From positions 127,146,714 through 127,210,713 of the forward strand of contig CM057460.1 in the NCBI GenBank assembly GCA_030035585.1: 64,000 nt of DNA, in the 5' to 3' direction. The notes beneath the pieces are model-generated. The model searched no databases. It saw only the letters and a program-made list of their open reading frames with translations, and was not told the DNA's origin. Shown piece by piece: positions 23,318-34,091 of the stretch. The DNA is from Dugong dugon. Its lineage: Eukaryota; Chordata; Mammalia; Sirenia; Dugongidae. The number at the start of each line of letters is the position of its first letter. The first letter of the stretch is position 1. A program made the translations under genes and the position numbers.

Positions 23318-23450
23318 ATTATTTGTTTATATCTTTGTCTTCTCTCCAACTCTGCAAGTTACGTGAAAATAGGACTCTACCCCACCCATTTTTGTGTCCT
23401 CTGCACCTAGCATACTGCCTATGGCTGATGCTCACTGAATATTCATGACA
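23318..23450 (+). mobile_element. L2 LINE tail
   Basis: Sense L2 end: TCTTCTCTCCAACTCTGCAA, TTTTTGTGTCCTCTGCACCT and AGCATACTGCCTATGGCTGA, ending at CACTGAATATTCATGA. Confidence 0.65.
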
Positions 23451-24084
23451 GAGTTGGTTGTTGCGTAGGGATTTAAGGCTATAATTAAATTGCAGGCTCT
23501 ACCTAGAGATCATGGCAGCCTAACATCTGTAAGTTCTTAGAAAGCTTAGTTAATAGTTACAATAGAGAAAATAAGGGGTTACTTTTGAAGTCTCCTCCTT
23601 ATGATAGATTTATGTTATTAATTAAACAAAAGTTTGTAGGAACCTGTGAACATTGACTCCCTCCCTTAGAAATAGGCTTCCTTTCTTATTAATTAAGTTG
23701 GGTATAGTACAGAGTAAATCTCCCAATGCTTACTCCACTCATTTCATACATACTAACAAAAATGAGCATAAGAGTTTGGTGGAAGTGGAAATTATTTATT
23801 CAGTGGCAGGAAAACAACACCAGAATTCAGACCCCCTGCTGCCTTTGCAGACAGTATTGTAAAGGTCTATCTTGGCATTCTAATAAGTAGCTGAGCACAC
23901 TAAATAAAGAGAATGCCACTGCGAAGGTTATAAGGTGCTCCTTGTGTTTTTCTCCTGAGCATTTTATAAGTGAGGGTGAAGGGAACTCTTTATGAACCTA
24001 TTCTGTAAGACTCTTTCCTTCAACCACTATCTACCATTTTCAAGTTTTCTACTTTCATCAAAAATGAACCACATTCTTGGGGAA

Positions 24085-24929
24085 TTTTTTGAGTCTCTAG
24101 TAATTACAAAAGACCAATTTTGACACCAGATGCCTCAGTTATGCTTGTCTCCTTTAAACTGTGTGGACTTAACATTTAAAAATGTGGGTGATACACAAGG
24201 ACAAATAGTGTATCATTCTACCTATATGAACTATCTAGAATAGGCAAACTCATAGAGATAGAAAGTAGATTAGAGGTGAACCGGTACTGGGGGAAGGAGG
24301 AATTGGGAGTTATTACTTAATGAGTATAGAGCTTCTGTTTGGCGTGATAAGTAAGTTTAGTGATGGCTGCACAACATTGTGAATATAATTTAATGCCACT
24401 GAATCATTCACTTAAAAATGATTAAAACGGCAAATTTTCTGCTATAGGTATTAGCTAAGAGAGGAGGTATTCTGAAAATATAATGTCAGGTTTTATGACT
24501 GTGCCTATGTTTATTACTAATCACTACAAAGAGTAAGTCATCAAGTCATTGTTTTATCCTTATTAAAAAAAATTTTTTTTTTGGACTGACATTCAGAAAA
24601 GAAAATATTACTTAGGTACTCCTAACCCCTGGTACTTGTAAATGTAAACTTATTTGAAAATAGGGTCTTTGCAGATGTAATTAGTTTACATGAAGCCATA
24701 CTGGGGTAGGGGGGACCCTGCTTCAATACGGCTGGTGTCCTTATAAGAAGAGGAGAAGAGACACACAGATGGAAGGTGGCCAGGCGACAATGGAGTGGTG
24801 CTGCCCCAAACGAGGAACACCGGGACCACCAGAAGCGGGAAGACAAGGGGAAGGATCTTCTCCTAGGGCCTTCAGAGAGAGCATGTCCCTGCTGACACCC
24901 TGAATTGGGACTTCTGGCCTCCAGAACTG
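24085..24929. repeat. Right arm of the 845-bp inverted repeat
   Basis: Reverse complement partner of 21882-22726. It runs from the T-run TTTTTTGAGTCTCTAGTAAT to CTGGCCTCCAGAACTG. Here the LTR continues past the arm to its natural end at about 25004, so this side looks ancestral. Confidence 0.97.
24165..24425 (+). mobile_element. L1M 3' UTR fragment (right arm)
   Basis: Read from the plus strand it is the complement of the tail described at 22390-22650: AACTATCTAGAATAGGCAAA, GAGATAGAAAGTAGATTAGA and GATGGCTGCACAACATTGTG. Confidence 0.8.
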
Positions 24930-25004
24930 TGAGAGAATCAATCTGTGTTGTATAAGCCCTCACTTTGTGGTAATTTGTTATGACAACCCTCGTAAACTAA
25001 TACA
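24612..25004 (+). mobile_element. MaLR-type (MLT1-like) LTR
   Basis: Shows CCTAACCCCTGGTACTTGTA, ATAGGGTCTTTGCAGATGTA, GGTGTCCTTATAAGAAGAGG, GACTTCTGGCCTCCAGAACT and the typical 3' end CACTTTGTGGTAATTTGTTA, GTAAACTAATACAA. The first bases of the LTR are diverged. Only positions up to 24929 belong to the inverted repeat. Confidence 0.83.
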
Positions 25005-25011
25005 ATGAGTT

Positions 25012-25205
25012 AAAAGCAAAGTGTCAAGATTTAAATCCTGGCTCTTCCACTTTCTAGTGTGGGCCTTTAGGTAAGTCACTTGACCTCTTTGTGCCTTGTT
25101 TCCTTATCTATGAAATGGAGATAAAATTACCTACCTTGCAAGGTTGTTGTGAGCATTACCTAAAGTGCTTGGCACAAAGCCTGGCCAGGAATTAGTTATT
25201 ATTTT
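25012..25205 (+). mobile_element. MIR SINE
   Basis: Sense MIR: CCTGGCTCTTCCACTTTCTA, CACTTGACCTCTTTGTGCCT, GAAATGGAGATAAAATTACC and AAAGTGCTTGGCACAAAGCC. Confidence 0.87.
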
Positions 25206-26964
25206 TACTGAGAGTGGCACCAACAAGTAAAACATAGTTTCTTGGGAACGCTCACAAATTCTCCCTGAACCAACAAATCATGAAGCAGAATTCTGGCACC
25301 CACCAACCTTTTCTCCTCACCCCACCTCTTATACACAAGTTTTCTTTCATGGAGGTTGGGGTAGGAGAAAGTCAGATTCCTGGGATGATGGAGGAGGAAG
25401 ATGGTAAGACCCGGATAAGACATCAGGGCCTCAGTCAAGTGGGCTGAGGCCTAGCTTTACTCTAATCCTCAGAAAGAACTTCAGTGCCAGCCTGGAAACT
25501 GAGGCAAAGCCCAGAGACCCAAGCAGAGCAAGGTTAGGGGAAGGCTGTGGCTTGGTGGGAAGATTCTACGTATGACAGCAACTGCTTCTCCAGCAACACA
25601 GCTAATTCTGCTGCTCACTGGCCAGGGGTTCTGAGCTGACTTCTGCTAAGGACTGGTACCAAGTTGAGCAGAGCAGACCTGAACCTGAGGAGCGGTGGTA
25701 TCATCTAACCTCCTCCAGATTATCTTTGGCTCCAAAGCTCCTTCACTAGTGGGTGTGTCTTCATGCCACCTCTATGTGTGTTGTGAGCCAGGCCCTCGCC
25801 CTTCACATGCTCAAGATGCCTTCTTGGGCTCTCCAAGCTGCTGTTCTCCTCAGTTACCTGCTCTCCCCAACCCTGCCTTCTGGCCATTCCAGGCTCCTAC
25901 CTTTAAGCACACAGCAGGTTTATGAGCCCTAAAACAATGCCTTCCTTCATCCCTAGATGTAAACACTGGCATTTCCAAAACCACTCCTGTATGTGGCAAT
26001 TTTAAAGTGCCAGCACTGGCTGTTTCTGCACTCTGTTTAGACAGAAACCCCACCTTGAAGTAGAGATGAACACTCTCTTGCAGCAAGAAGTGGTTGCATC
26101 CTTCTCAATCCCACAGCTGACACTGGACTCTTGGCGGGACTTCATGGGAAGCCTCTTTAGGGCATCTCCACATCACTGCAGGCCCAGGCTCCCAGCTCCA
26201 AGCAAGGCCCTCAAGTTTTGGCCAGCCGCCAGGATAGGGTGTCAGCACAGCAGATGTCACTGCGAAGGCCTTCAGGGGAAAATAGATGACTCCTCTTCTG
26301 TCCCCAGTATGATTCTCTGTGGACCAGACCCACCGGGTTTAATTGAGTCTGCTCCCCTTCTCGCTCTCCTCCCACTGCGATAAGTGGAAGAATGAGGCCC
26401 ACTATAACACATGGATAAATGGATAAGAGGAAGCAGAACCTAGGCTAAAATTCATTTTTATTGTTGCTGTATTTCTTTGCTTGTTATAGTTTCTTTGCAC
26501 TCTAGAGCTCTTGTCAGTGACCCGTTTTGTGAATGGAGATGGTTCTGCTTTGAAGTCATAATTTATCGTCGCAAAGAGCTGTTAAAAGAAGCACTTTTAA
26601 ACTCAGATTTGAGCATAGGCTGGGAATTTTAAGTCATCTCCAAACACTTGGGTAAATTGCAAAGAGTAGAGTCTTTTTACCTCAGGGAGTCAATTTTAAC
26701 TTATTGCTTTTTCCTCTGAAGATGGTTTTCTCCTCCTTGCTTTCATTACAAATTCTGACATAAGTAGTGCAAATTAGACGTTTGTGATTTATTTATGGCG
26801 TTTAGTTTGCTGTAAGTTAACTTTGTGACTACCTCATCATTAACCAACTAGCTAAACAAGAGTTTTAAAAATTAGCCCATAGAAAGCCTAAGGAAACACT
26901 ACATTTTCCCAACCCACTCAAAGACAATTACAATTTCTATCAGCCATCTCTCTTCCTAAACCTT
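25206..26964. other. 1.76 kb without recognised repeats
   Basis: This is the longest stretch with mixed, GC-richer composition and no repeat I can name. It has no supported exon. The part at 26460-26870 has a texture of moderately AT-rich, non-repetitive sequence that could be conserved non-coding DNA, but nothing in the bases proves this. Confidence 0.4.
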
Positions 26965-27390
26965 ACAGAGACATATAGAATGTGGATTCCAATATCCAAG
27001 TGCCCGGATTCATATCTCGGCTTTATCATTTATTAGCTCTGTGGCTTTGGGCAAATTACTAAACCACTCTGTGCTTCAGTTTCATCATATGTAAACTAGT
27101 TTGCTATTGAGTCAATTCAATTCTGCCTCATGGTGACCTCATGTGTGTCAGAGTATAACTGTGCTCCACAGGGTTTCCAATGGCTCATTTGCTGGAAGTA
27201 GATTGTCAGGCCTTTCTTCTGAGGTACCCTGGCTAGACTTGAACCTCCTAATTTTTGGGTAGCAGCCCAGCACATTAACCGTTTGTACTATCCAGGGACT
27301 CTTCCTCTGCTCAGTGGGAATAATACTAATACCTTCCTTATAGGGTTGAGTACTAAATGAATCAGAATATGCATAGAAAGCAAAATGTAA
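26965..27390 (+). mobile_element. MIR SINE split by an AfroSINE
   Basis: Sense MIR: TCATATCTCGGCTTTATCAT, AGCTCTGTGGCTTTGGGCAA and GTGCTTCAGTTTCATCATAT up to about 27100. It resumes at 27299 with CAGTGGGAATAATACTAATA and CCTTATAGGGTTGAGTACTA. Confidence 0.8.
27101..27298 (-). mobile_element. AfroSINE inserted in a MIR
   Basis: Antisense: CTATTGAGTCAATTCAATTC, CAGGGTTTCCAATGGCTCAT, TAGATTGTCAGGCCTTTCTT and GCAGCCCAGCACATTAACCG, ending at CCAGGGACT, which is the complement of the SINE 5' start. Long subtype. Confidence 0.9.
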
Positions 27391-28010
27391 GTACATTTTC
27401 TTACTCTTAAATTGTCTTCTAAACTTGTATTTAAACACTTGGAGGAGATAAGACATACAGATGGAAGAGGAAAACATACATTTGTAAAAACATTTATCTT
27501 TTACTCTCATGGTTCCTTACTTATTAAAGTGGCTATTTGACGCAGATCAGATTTAACGCAAAGGTGTTCATAGATTTAGTCACTGAAGGTGCTTTGTTTT
27601 TTGTTAAATGGAATCAGCTGCATTAACTACTTAAATCTCCTAGGTCTAACAACAATGCTATTTTGAATCTCATGTTTTAAATGTCTTCAGTGAGTGAGTT
27701 TGCATAATAAAACGCATCTGACTGAATAAATAGAGCTATATAAAGTGGCCCGAGTCTCTGTGTCTCCATCTCCCCACCCTTCGGCATCTTCCCACGCACT
27801 CTCAGAAGGGACGTGAAGCACACTTTATGTGAGCTCTACGAAAAGGAAAAATAATAAAAACACATCTCTGTCTCCATATGTTATTGCTTTTTCTACACAC
27901 TGAATTTTCAGGGTAACTATCTTGTTAAATTTGCCTATTGCTGACAGAGCTATTCAGGGATAAAGAATACCCTCTGGCATTTGATAGACTGCCAAATTTC
28001 CCTAAGAGGA
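27391..28010. other. No recognised feature
   Basis: AT-rich sequence without a named repeat. CTATATAAAG near 27736 looks like a TATA box, but no CpG island or downstream gene supports a promoter. Confidence 0.4.
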
Positions 28011-28147
28011 TTCTTTTGGAACCCCCTAAAATGTTGCAACCCACAGAAAGTCACAAGCAGGGAGCTGAAACTGTATAACTCTGAGTTTTATTAAGAACCC
28101 ACTGGGACAAGGACAACTGCTTTCTTGCTTACACACTCATTCACACG

Positions 28148-28169
28148 CGCACACACACACACACACACA
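28148..28169. repeat. (CA)n microsatellite
   Basis: About ten CA dinucleotides within a longer CA-rich tract (28130-28185). The surrounding 28011-28403 holds no other recognised feature. Confidence 0.9.
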
Positions 28170-28403
28170 AACTCACACCCCAAAACTGTCGTCTCCCCTC
28201 ATTCCTTCACGTTTTTCTAGGGTTAGCAAACAAATTCAGAAGTAAATCTCTGCTGATCTGGGGCCACGATTGCTTTCTCAAAATGCATTACAATCATGCC
28301 TTAATCTGCACAGTGTGAGTTTAGCAGGGCTTTATTATCGTGCCCATTGTGATGCCAGAGAGTAAAATGAGAATTCCAGGGATTTGGCCAATCTTGGGAT
28401 TAT

Positions 28404-28485
28404 TGTTTTTGGTTGCCACCAATGGATTCTGACTCATGGCGCCCCATGTGTGCGGAGTATAACTGCTCCATAGGGTTTTCAAGGC
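28404..28485 (-). mobile_element. AfroSINE fragment
   Basis: Antisense tail: TGGTTGCCACCAATGGATTC, TGACTCATGGCGCCCCATGT and CTCCATAGGGTTTTCAAGGC. The rest of the SINE is absent. Confidence 0.8.
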
Positions 28486-29016
28486 ACCCGGCAGTCACAA
28501 TTCAGCCACGGGGGGTGAAAATGCCTCTGTCATTTTTTGGGGAGATCCCAAAAGGAAGCTTGAATTTCTGGGGGTGGTGGACACGGGGAAGGATGTTTGC
28601 CCAGTCTTGTCCTGGGGACTCAGAATTAACTTTTCCAGCACAGCTCCTTTCCTTCTCTGATCGAACAGCTGAAGTCAGCTCCTCCTGTCTCTTGCTTTTG
28701 GAGCCCTCATATCCCATTCCCTTCTAACTCGTATCAGAGCTGTGATCTTATATGTTATGATCACCTGAATAAACTTCTGTTAAAAATAATTAAAACTCAC
28801 CGAAATTTGAACTTGAGGTTTATTCTGAGCAGTTCTTCTGTATACATATAGGAAGACCATTTTGATTCCAGAAAAAGCAAATGACTTAAAAAAGGTAGGT
28901 ATGATGGCGCTTATAAAGAGAAGAGGAGGGAGAATAAAGAAGATCAACTAATAGCTAATCTTAACATGATTGATTGAACCCTGCGTTCCCCGCTTACTGA
29001 GATCAACTGATATCGG
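28486..29016. other. Unannotated; possible decayed LTR piece
   Basis: AATAAA at 28767-28772 lies downstream of a pyrimidine-rich stretch (CTCCTCCTGTCTCTTGCTTT), which is reminiscent of an LTR U3/R region. I cannot find LTR ends or a target duplication, so this stays a suggestion. Confidence 0.25.
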
Positions 29017-29029
29017 GTTACTTCTGGCC

Positions 29030-29242
29030 AAAAACCCAAACCAAACTGGTTGCCATTGAGTTGATTCCAACTCATAGCGACCCCGGAGTACAGAGCAGAA
29101 CTGCCCCATTGGGTTTCCAAGGCTGTAAATCTTTATGGAAGCAGACTGCCACATCTTTCTCCCACAGATCAACTGGTGGGTTCCAACTGCCGACCTTTTG
29201 GTTAGCAGCCAAGTGCTTAACCCCTGCACAACCACAGCTCCC
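29030..29242 (-). mobile_element. AfroSINE, full length
   Basis: Antisense: AAAAACCCAAACCAAACTGG tail, GAGTTGATTCCAACTCATAG, GGGTTTCCAAGGCTGTAAAT, CTGCCGACCTTTTGGTTAGC, ending GCACAACCACAGCTCC. Flanked by GTTACTTCTGGCC (29017-29029) and TTTACTTCTCACC (29243-29255), a diverged target duplication. Confidence 0.92.
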
Positions 29243-29499
29243 TTTACTTCTCACCTAGCTGCTAATAATTTGCTCCACCCCCACCCCCACCCACCTGCAG
29301 CCATGAGATTTTTTGAGATTTACATTAGGAGGTAATGGTTTGCTGACTATCCTTTTCTAGCAGGATAAGGCAAATTTACATTGCTACAGAGCAGTTTCTG
29401 GCAGCTTTTGCAGTTTTGTTCAGGCTTTCTATGGTTAATATTTGGTTTCCTAGGTAAGAAAAACCTTAAAATCAAAGTAAGATGTCTGTTATTAATTTT

Positions 29500-29640
29500 C
29501 CTATTCAACAACTCTATCTCCCCCATGAGGGCCAGGACTCCATGAGGGTAGAGAGAGTGTTTTACTCACCACCGTGTTCTTAGCACCTAACCCAGCGGTT
29601 GGCATACAGTTGGGGCTTAATAAATAATACCTGGTTGAGT
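29500..29640 (+). mobile_element. L2 LINE tail
   Basis: Sense L2 end: CCCCATGAGGGCCAGGACTC, CACCGTGTTCTTAGCACCTA and GGCTTAATAAATAATACCTG. Confidence 0.75.
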
Positions 29641-29690
29641 GTTCCTCTTTGTGCATGTTTCTTGTACCAATTTTAGGGTCCTGTTTAATA

Positions 29691-29972
29691 CAATCATCCC
29701 TGATTATCTGCGAGGATACGGTCCAAGACCTCCATGGATGCCTGAAACCTCAGACAGTACCAAACCTTATACATACTATGTTTTGTCCTATACATACATA
29801 CCTATGATAAAGTTTAATTTATGAATAAGGTACAGTAAGAGATTAACAACAATAATAAAGTAGAACAATTATAACAATATACAGTAGTCAAAGTTATGTG
29901 AAAGTGGACTCTGGACTGCAACTGACCTCGGGTAACTGAAAAGCAAAACCTGCGGATAAGGAGGGGCTATTG
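29691..29972 (+). mobile_element. Tigger-family non-autonomous DNA transposon
   Basis: Left end CAATCATCCCTGATTATCTG and right end GCGGATAAGGAGGGGCTATT are inverted partners, with TA at 29689-29690 and 29973-29974. The interior (ATGATAAAGTTTAATTTATG, GTACAGTAAGAGATTAACAA) is typical of a short Tigger derivative. It is 282 bp and non-coding. Confidence 0.83.
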
Positions 29973-29974
29973 TA

Positions 29975-30038
29975 CCACTATAGGGTTGCTATGAGTCAGA
30001 ACTGACACAATGGCAACAAGTTTGTTTTTTTGATTTGG
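29975..30038 (+). mobile_element. AfroSINE tail fragment
   Basis: ATAGGGTTGCTATGAGTCAG, AACTGACACAATGGCAACAA, then T-rich. It lies immediately beside the Tigger end. Confidence 0.75.
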
Positions 30039-30783
30039 TAATACCACCAACTCTCAATTGTTGGTGCTGACGTTCCATCAGCCAATAATTTGAAAAGAAT
30101 TTCAGCATTCCCACCATATATTCACTTCGTGTGCAGTGCTGAAAATTGAGGGAGATATTGAAAAGTATAATAGTCCCTCTGCCTAGGAAATTTCAAAATA
30201 ATAGCTGATGAGCTTTACACAAATGTCATAATTAAATGCTCAAAAAAAATGAGGCTAATTCTAAGGGAAGTGAAATTTCAGAGAATGGAGAGATGAAGTG
30301 GTTCAGAATTTATGGAAAAGCTTCAACTAGGGGATAGGACTTGAGCAGGAAAGATGGGTAAGGTTTGAATATGTCCTGGAGGAGGAAGTGGGGCTTTCTA
30401 TACTAGGGGACAGCATGAGCAAAGACATGGGGGCTGGGGTGAGCATGGTTATGTGAGGAGCATAGAACGGACTAACCTGACTACTGTGAAGTGTGCTTAA
30501 GATAGAGAAGGAGGAGATCAAGGCCTAATTATGGAGAATACTGAACTGCCGTTTGTGATCTGGATGCCACACTTCAACTCAGCCTAGTCCGGCAGGAAAT
30601 ATTGTGCCCGTGGTGACAAAGACAGCAGTTTGGGCAGCAGGGGAAGTTCTAGGGGAAAGCAGAGGCTCATCCTAGCATCGCCACTCCACACTCTCTTCTT
30701 GGTTTTGACTTCACCCAGTCAGCATTCAATTTTCTGGCTTAAAGTTCTCCCATTAATGAACCAGCCTATTCTTTCTACAAGGC
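30039..30783. other. Mostly unannotated; possible antisense L2 at 30300-30520
   Basis: GACTTGAGCAGGAAAGATGG and GACAGCATGAGCAAAGACAT resemble antisense L2 coding sequence. The remainder is unrecognised. Confidence 0.35.
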
Positions 30784-30950
30784 AGTGTGGTCTTTAAACT
30801 TGGGTGTGCATCATAATCCCTCAGAGACCTCATTTTAAATGTTGATTCCTGGGCTAGGTCCCCCATGTTCTGATTCAGTAGAATAGAGATGGGGCCCAGG
30901 GATCTGCTTGTTTGCAAGGGCCAAATGTAGTCCATGGGCCACACTTTGTA
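30784..30950. mobile_element. MER5-type hAT-Charlie fragment
   Basis: TTTAAACTTGGGTGTGCATC, GGGCCCAGGGATCTGCTTGT and an end near GGGCCACACTTTGTAAA match the MER5 pattern seen at 1423-1608. A short poly-A run follows at 30970-30981. Confidence 0.65.
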
Positions 30951-31639
30951 AATATAAACCTAAGGAGCAAAAAAAAAAAAAAGCAAAACAAGAAAAGCCC
31001 AGAGATGGGCAGCTAGAGAAAGGCATGATAGAAGCAAACTGCCTAATTAACCACCATGACACTGATCTTCGATAGAATTTAAAGACTACCCAGAACAACT
31101 GTATCTTTCCCATCATTTTAGGGTGATATGTACGATAGGCATAGAAATTATCCAGTTTCCAGAAGCTGAGGTAGTGGGAGTACTAAAGTTCACCTTAATC
31201 CAAGGACATCCTAAGAACAGCCGCTTGAATTTATGCTTGCTATCAGCTTGTCCCAGAGTTGCTCGTTTTAAACTACAATTAGTAGGAAATTACAGTTAGA
31301 CTGACTTTAAAAAGAGCTGGTTACATTCTCCTAGGAAACAATTTAAAGGATCAAATTGGTGCTACCACTAAATCAAACAAGCTCATCTAGCTCCACAGAC
31401 TTGGGCCACCCAACCCTGCAAAGTCTCAAGTCCCCGTCTTTTTTAGCAAAAAGCTTAGCTCTGGGCTTTGGTATTCTAATCAGTGTTTGCTGTAACAATG
31501 CCCAATCTGCCTGGGGAAGGTGCTGCTAACTCACTGGCAAACATATAGAACGATAAAAATGCAGGTTCCTTCTCCACCTCCAAATAGGGAAAACTGCTAG
31601 GTACTTTGGTGGCAGCTGTATGAGAGCCTAAAATCTAAA

Positions 31640-32180
31640 GCACTTGGTTTGTAGAAGGCTTGGACTACAGCTGGAGCCCTAACTCCATTTTGAGTCTTGA
31701 CATAAGTTCATATTCCATTTTAAGTTCTTTATGTTACTTCCCTAATGCTTGCTGACCATTAAACAATGTGGCCATGTTTAGACAAGTCCAGGCAAGTCCA
31801 GAGAAGGGCAGCTTGCCCTCAGGAAGAATGTGGTTGAAAGTAGATTAACTAGTATGCAGAAAAGTGCTTAAGCAAGGAACTTGCCTGGGCACATCCTCCT
31901 TACACAAAGAGCTAACGAACTTGCTTGGGCATGACCTTAACGATTTACCGAAAATAGCCAATCAGAAGAACTTACTTTAGCTAGCCAGTCAGAATTTTTT
32001 TTACCGTTAGTTCCTGATATTTTAATATTTAAGCCCTGTGTGGCCTCTGACTGGTGGAGCATTGTGTTGAGAGCCTCTCCACCTTGTGTTTCCCAATTCA
32101 TGAATTGTTTTCTCCTGTAATAAACCTCTTTGCTTTTAATTTCAAACAGTCTGAGTTTTTCCACTTGTTCACACACCTGA
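31640..32180 (+). mobile_element. ERV1-type solo LTR
   Basis: Shows TAACTCCATTTTGAGTCTTG, TTGCCTGGGCACATCCTCCT, TTTAAGCCCTGTGTGGCCTC and TTGAGAGCCTCTCCACCTTG, with AATAAA at 32119-32124 followed by TTTCAAACAGTCTGAGTTTT. That is a U3/R/U5 layout of gammaretrovirus-like LTRs. I could not fix the TG/CA ends or a target duplication, so the bounds are approximate. No internal viral sequence adjoins it. Confidence 0.65.
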
Positions 32181-33705
32181 CCCAGTTTCTTTAATCGTGC
32201 TATATAGTGTCTCCGCAAGGCTCAGTGAGAAGTAAGGCGACCTCTCCTTTCCTTTCAGCTGTTCTTTCATTCAACAATGCACAATGCCCCTTTGAACAAA
32301 GAAAGGCCATACAGTGCAGAACAAAATCACACCACTGAGCTCTCCACAAAGTCACACTGTTAAGAGCATGCAGGGTAGGGTACAGTTTTGAATGGGTTCA
32401 GTGAGCTTCCTCAGAGTTAGAATGTCAGGAAATTGTAAAAAGAATTTTAGTTCTTATATCACAGCTACAGGGGAAAAGCCTCCATAATACCTATTTCACC
32501 AGAAATCTTTATTTTTGTGTGTTTCCCACTTTCCTACAGTTTTAGAATGAAAGTGCAGCCATTTCTCCTGAGATAAAAGCAAAGGAAAGAACCCTAACAG
32601 TGAAGGCAACATATTTGAGGACTAATCTCACACTTCTTTTTTCTCTAATCTGCAAACAAGAAATGTTTGGCTCAGGGCTTTGAACTGCTTCAAACTGGTT
32701 CAGTCATGGCTGATGAAGTGAAATCAGAATAGACCCAAATTTTTAAAATTTTGGAGCAGAATGATAACTGGAACAGGAAAAATTATGGGTCAAAGCCCTG
32801 GAATGGAAAACTCAGAAGAGATATAGTAAACTCTTTCAGGAGCCTGATGTGGGAGATTGGATTATTGGCAGGACTGTGGAGAGATTCAAAGCAGCATGGT
32901 GGGCCTCCATCTCTGAGTGGGGCACCATTGTTTCTGACTCTGCAGGTCAAGTGATTTGGTTGTTATGCAATGCATATGCTGACCTTGCTTTCTGAGAGAA
33001 AGATTAAGTTTCTAGTAGGGCTTCAACTCGTAATTTTTCCCTTTCTGGTTATCATCCTGGTTCACCCACATTTTACAAATTTATATCTGTTCCGATTTTG
33101 CTTCGTTGGCCGTGACTGAACTGGGAAGAACTTGGTTCGAAGCCCTGGTTTGGCTTCATTTTACATGATAGCAGCTGGATAGAGAGCCAGTCATTCCTTA
33201 GGGAATGCACAGAGCCGGCTGTCTTCAGGTTAAATGAGTACAACACAAAGGCCTTGGCTCTTCCATGCCTAAGCACAAACATTTCTAATGTCTGGAGTTA
33301 GAGACATAAAATCCCCCACTTCAGAGCACTTCCAATCACAGGCACCCAAGGGAGTCTTCAACTCTCTCAAGGACAGGTAACCTTCAGCTCCCTCAAGGAC
33401 ACTATAAGATAGTAGAAAGAACATTGCTGAACTAAATTGAATTTGAATTGACAGCCAACACTCTTTTCAGAAATGAAAAAAATTTCGCTTGCTTACAGTA
33501 TCTTCTTGGCACTAAATGGCTGGGTCTCTGGCGGTACTCCAGGACCTCCAAGTTGCTGACTATCACCCAGGTATCTCCCAGTCTCCCACCCAAGATAAGG
33601 GAGAGATATCTATCCTAAAAGGCAGCTTGCATAGTTTCTTCTATTTTCTTTCTTTTACCTTTTTCTCCATTCACTAGTCCACACACATGAATTAGTTGTC
33701 CTGTA
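32181..33705. other. 1.5 kb without recognised features
   Basis: No repeat family or supported gene. Confidence 0.45.
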
Positions 33706-33716
33706 GGTAGCTAGGA

Positions 33717-33877
33717 ACCCTGGTGGTGCAGTGGTTAAAAGCTTGACTGCTAACCAAAAGATTGGCAGTTCTAATCCATCCATCATTCAGTGGAAACCCT
33801 ATGGGACAGTTCTTCTCCATCCTATATGGTCACTATAAGTTGGAATTGACTCAATGGCAATGGTTCTTTGGTTTAAG
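33717..33877 (+). mobile_element. AfroSINE, internally deleted subtype
   Basis: ACCCTGGTGGTGCAGTGGTT, CTGCTAACCAAAAGATTGGC, then directly AGTGGAAACCCTATGGGACA and AGTTGGAATTGACTCAATGG. Flanked by GGTAGCTAGGA at 33706-33716 and 33878-33888, a perfect 11-bp duplication. Confidence 0.95.
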
Positions 33878-33888
33878 GGTAGCTAGGA

Positions 33889-34091
33889 GGAGTCCCTAGG
33901 TGGTGCAAATGGTTAATTGCTTGACTACTAGCCAAAAGTTTGGCAGTTTGAACCTACCCAGAGGTGCCTCAGAAGAGAGGTCTGGTGATGTGCTTCTGAA
34001 AGGTCACAGCCTTGAAAACCCTATGAAGAAGTTCTACCCTGCACACACGGAGTCACCATGAGTTGGAATCGACTCAATGACAGCTAATAAC
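33889..34091 (+). mobile_element. AfroSINE, long subtype
   Basis: GAGTCCCTAGGTGGTGCAAA, GGCAGTTTGAACCTACCCAG, AGAGGTGCCTCAGAAGAGAG and GAGTTGGAATCGACTCAATG. It lies directly after the preceding SINE. Its right flank AAGGGTTGCTAGAGA repeats the bases that separate the two SINEs (AAGGGTAGCTAGGAG). Confidence 0.95.

Larger units (their letters stand above)
22727..24084. other. Spacer of the inverted repeat
   Basis: 1,358 bp of single-copy context between the two arms. It contains an antisense L2 tail (about 22885-22995), an AfroSINE (23138-23312) and a sense L2 tail (23318-23450). The remaining 600 bp hold nothing I can name. Confidence 0.85.

Noticed and set aside
21863..24963. Two nearly identical small proteins on opposite strands
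   Set aside because: They are translations of the antisense of the duplicated LTR and only reflect the inverted repeat.
27730..27760. TATA-box promoter (CTATATAAAG)
   Set aside because: An isolated AT-rich match without CpG island, initiator or downstream exon.
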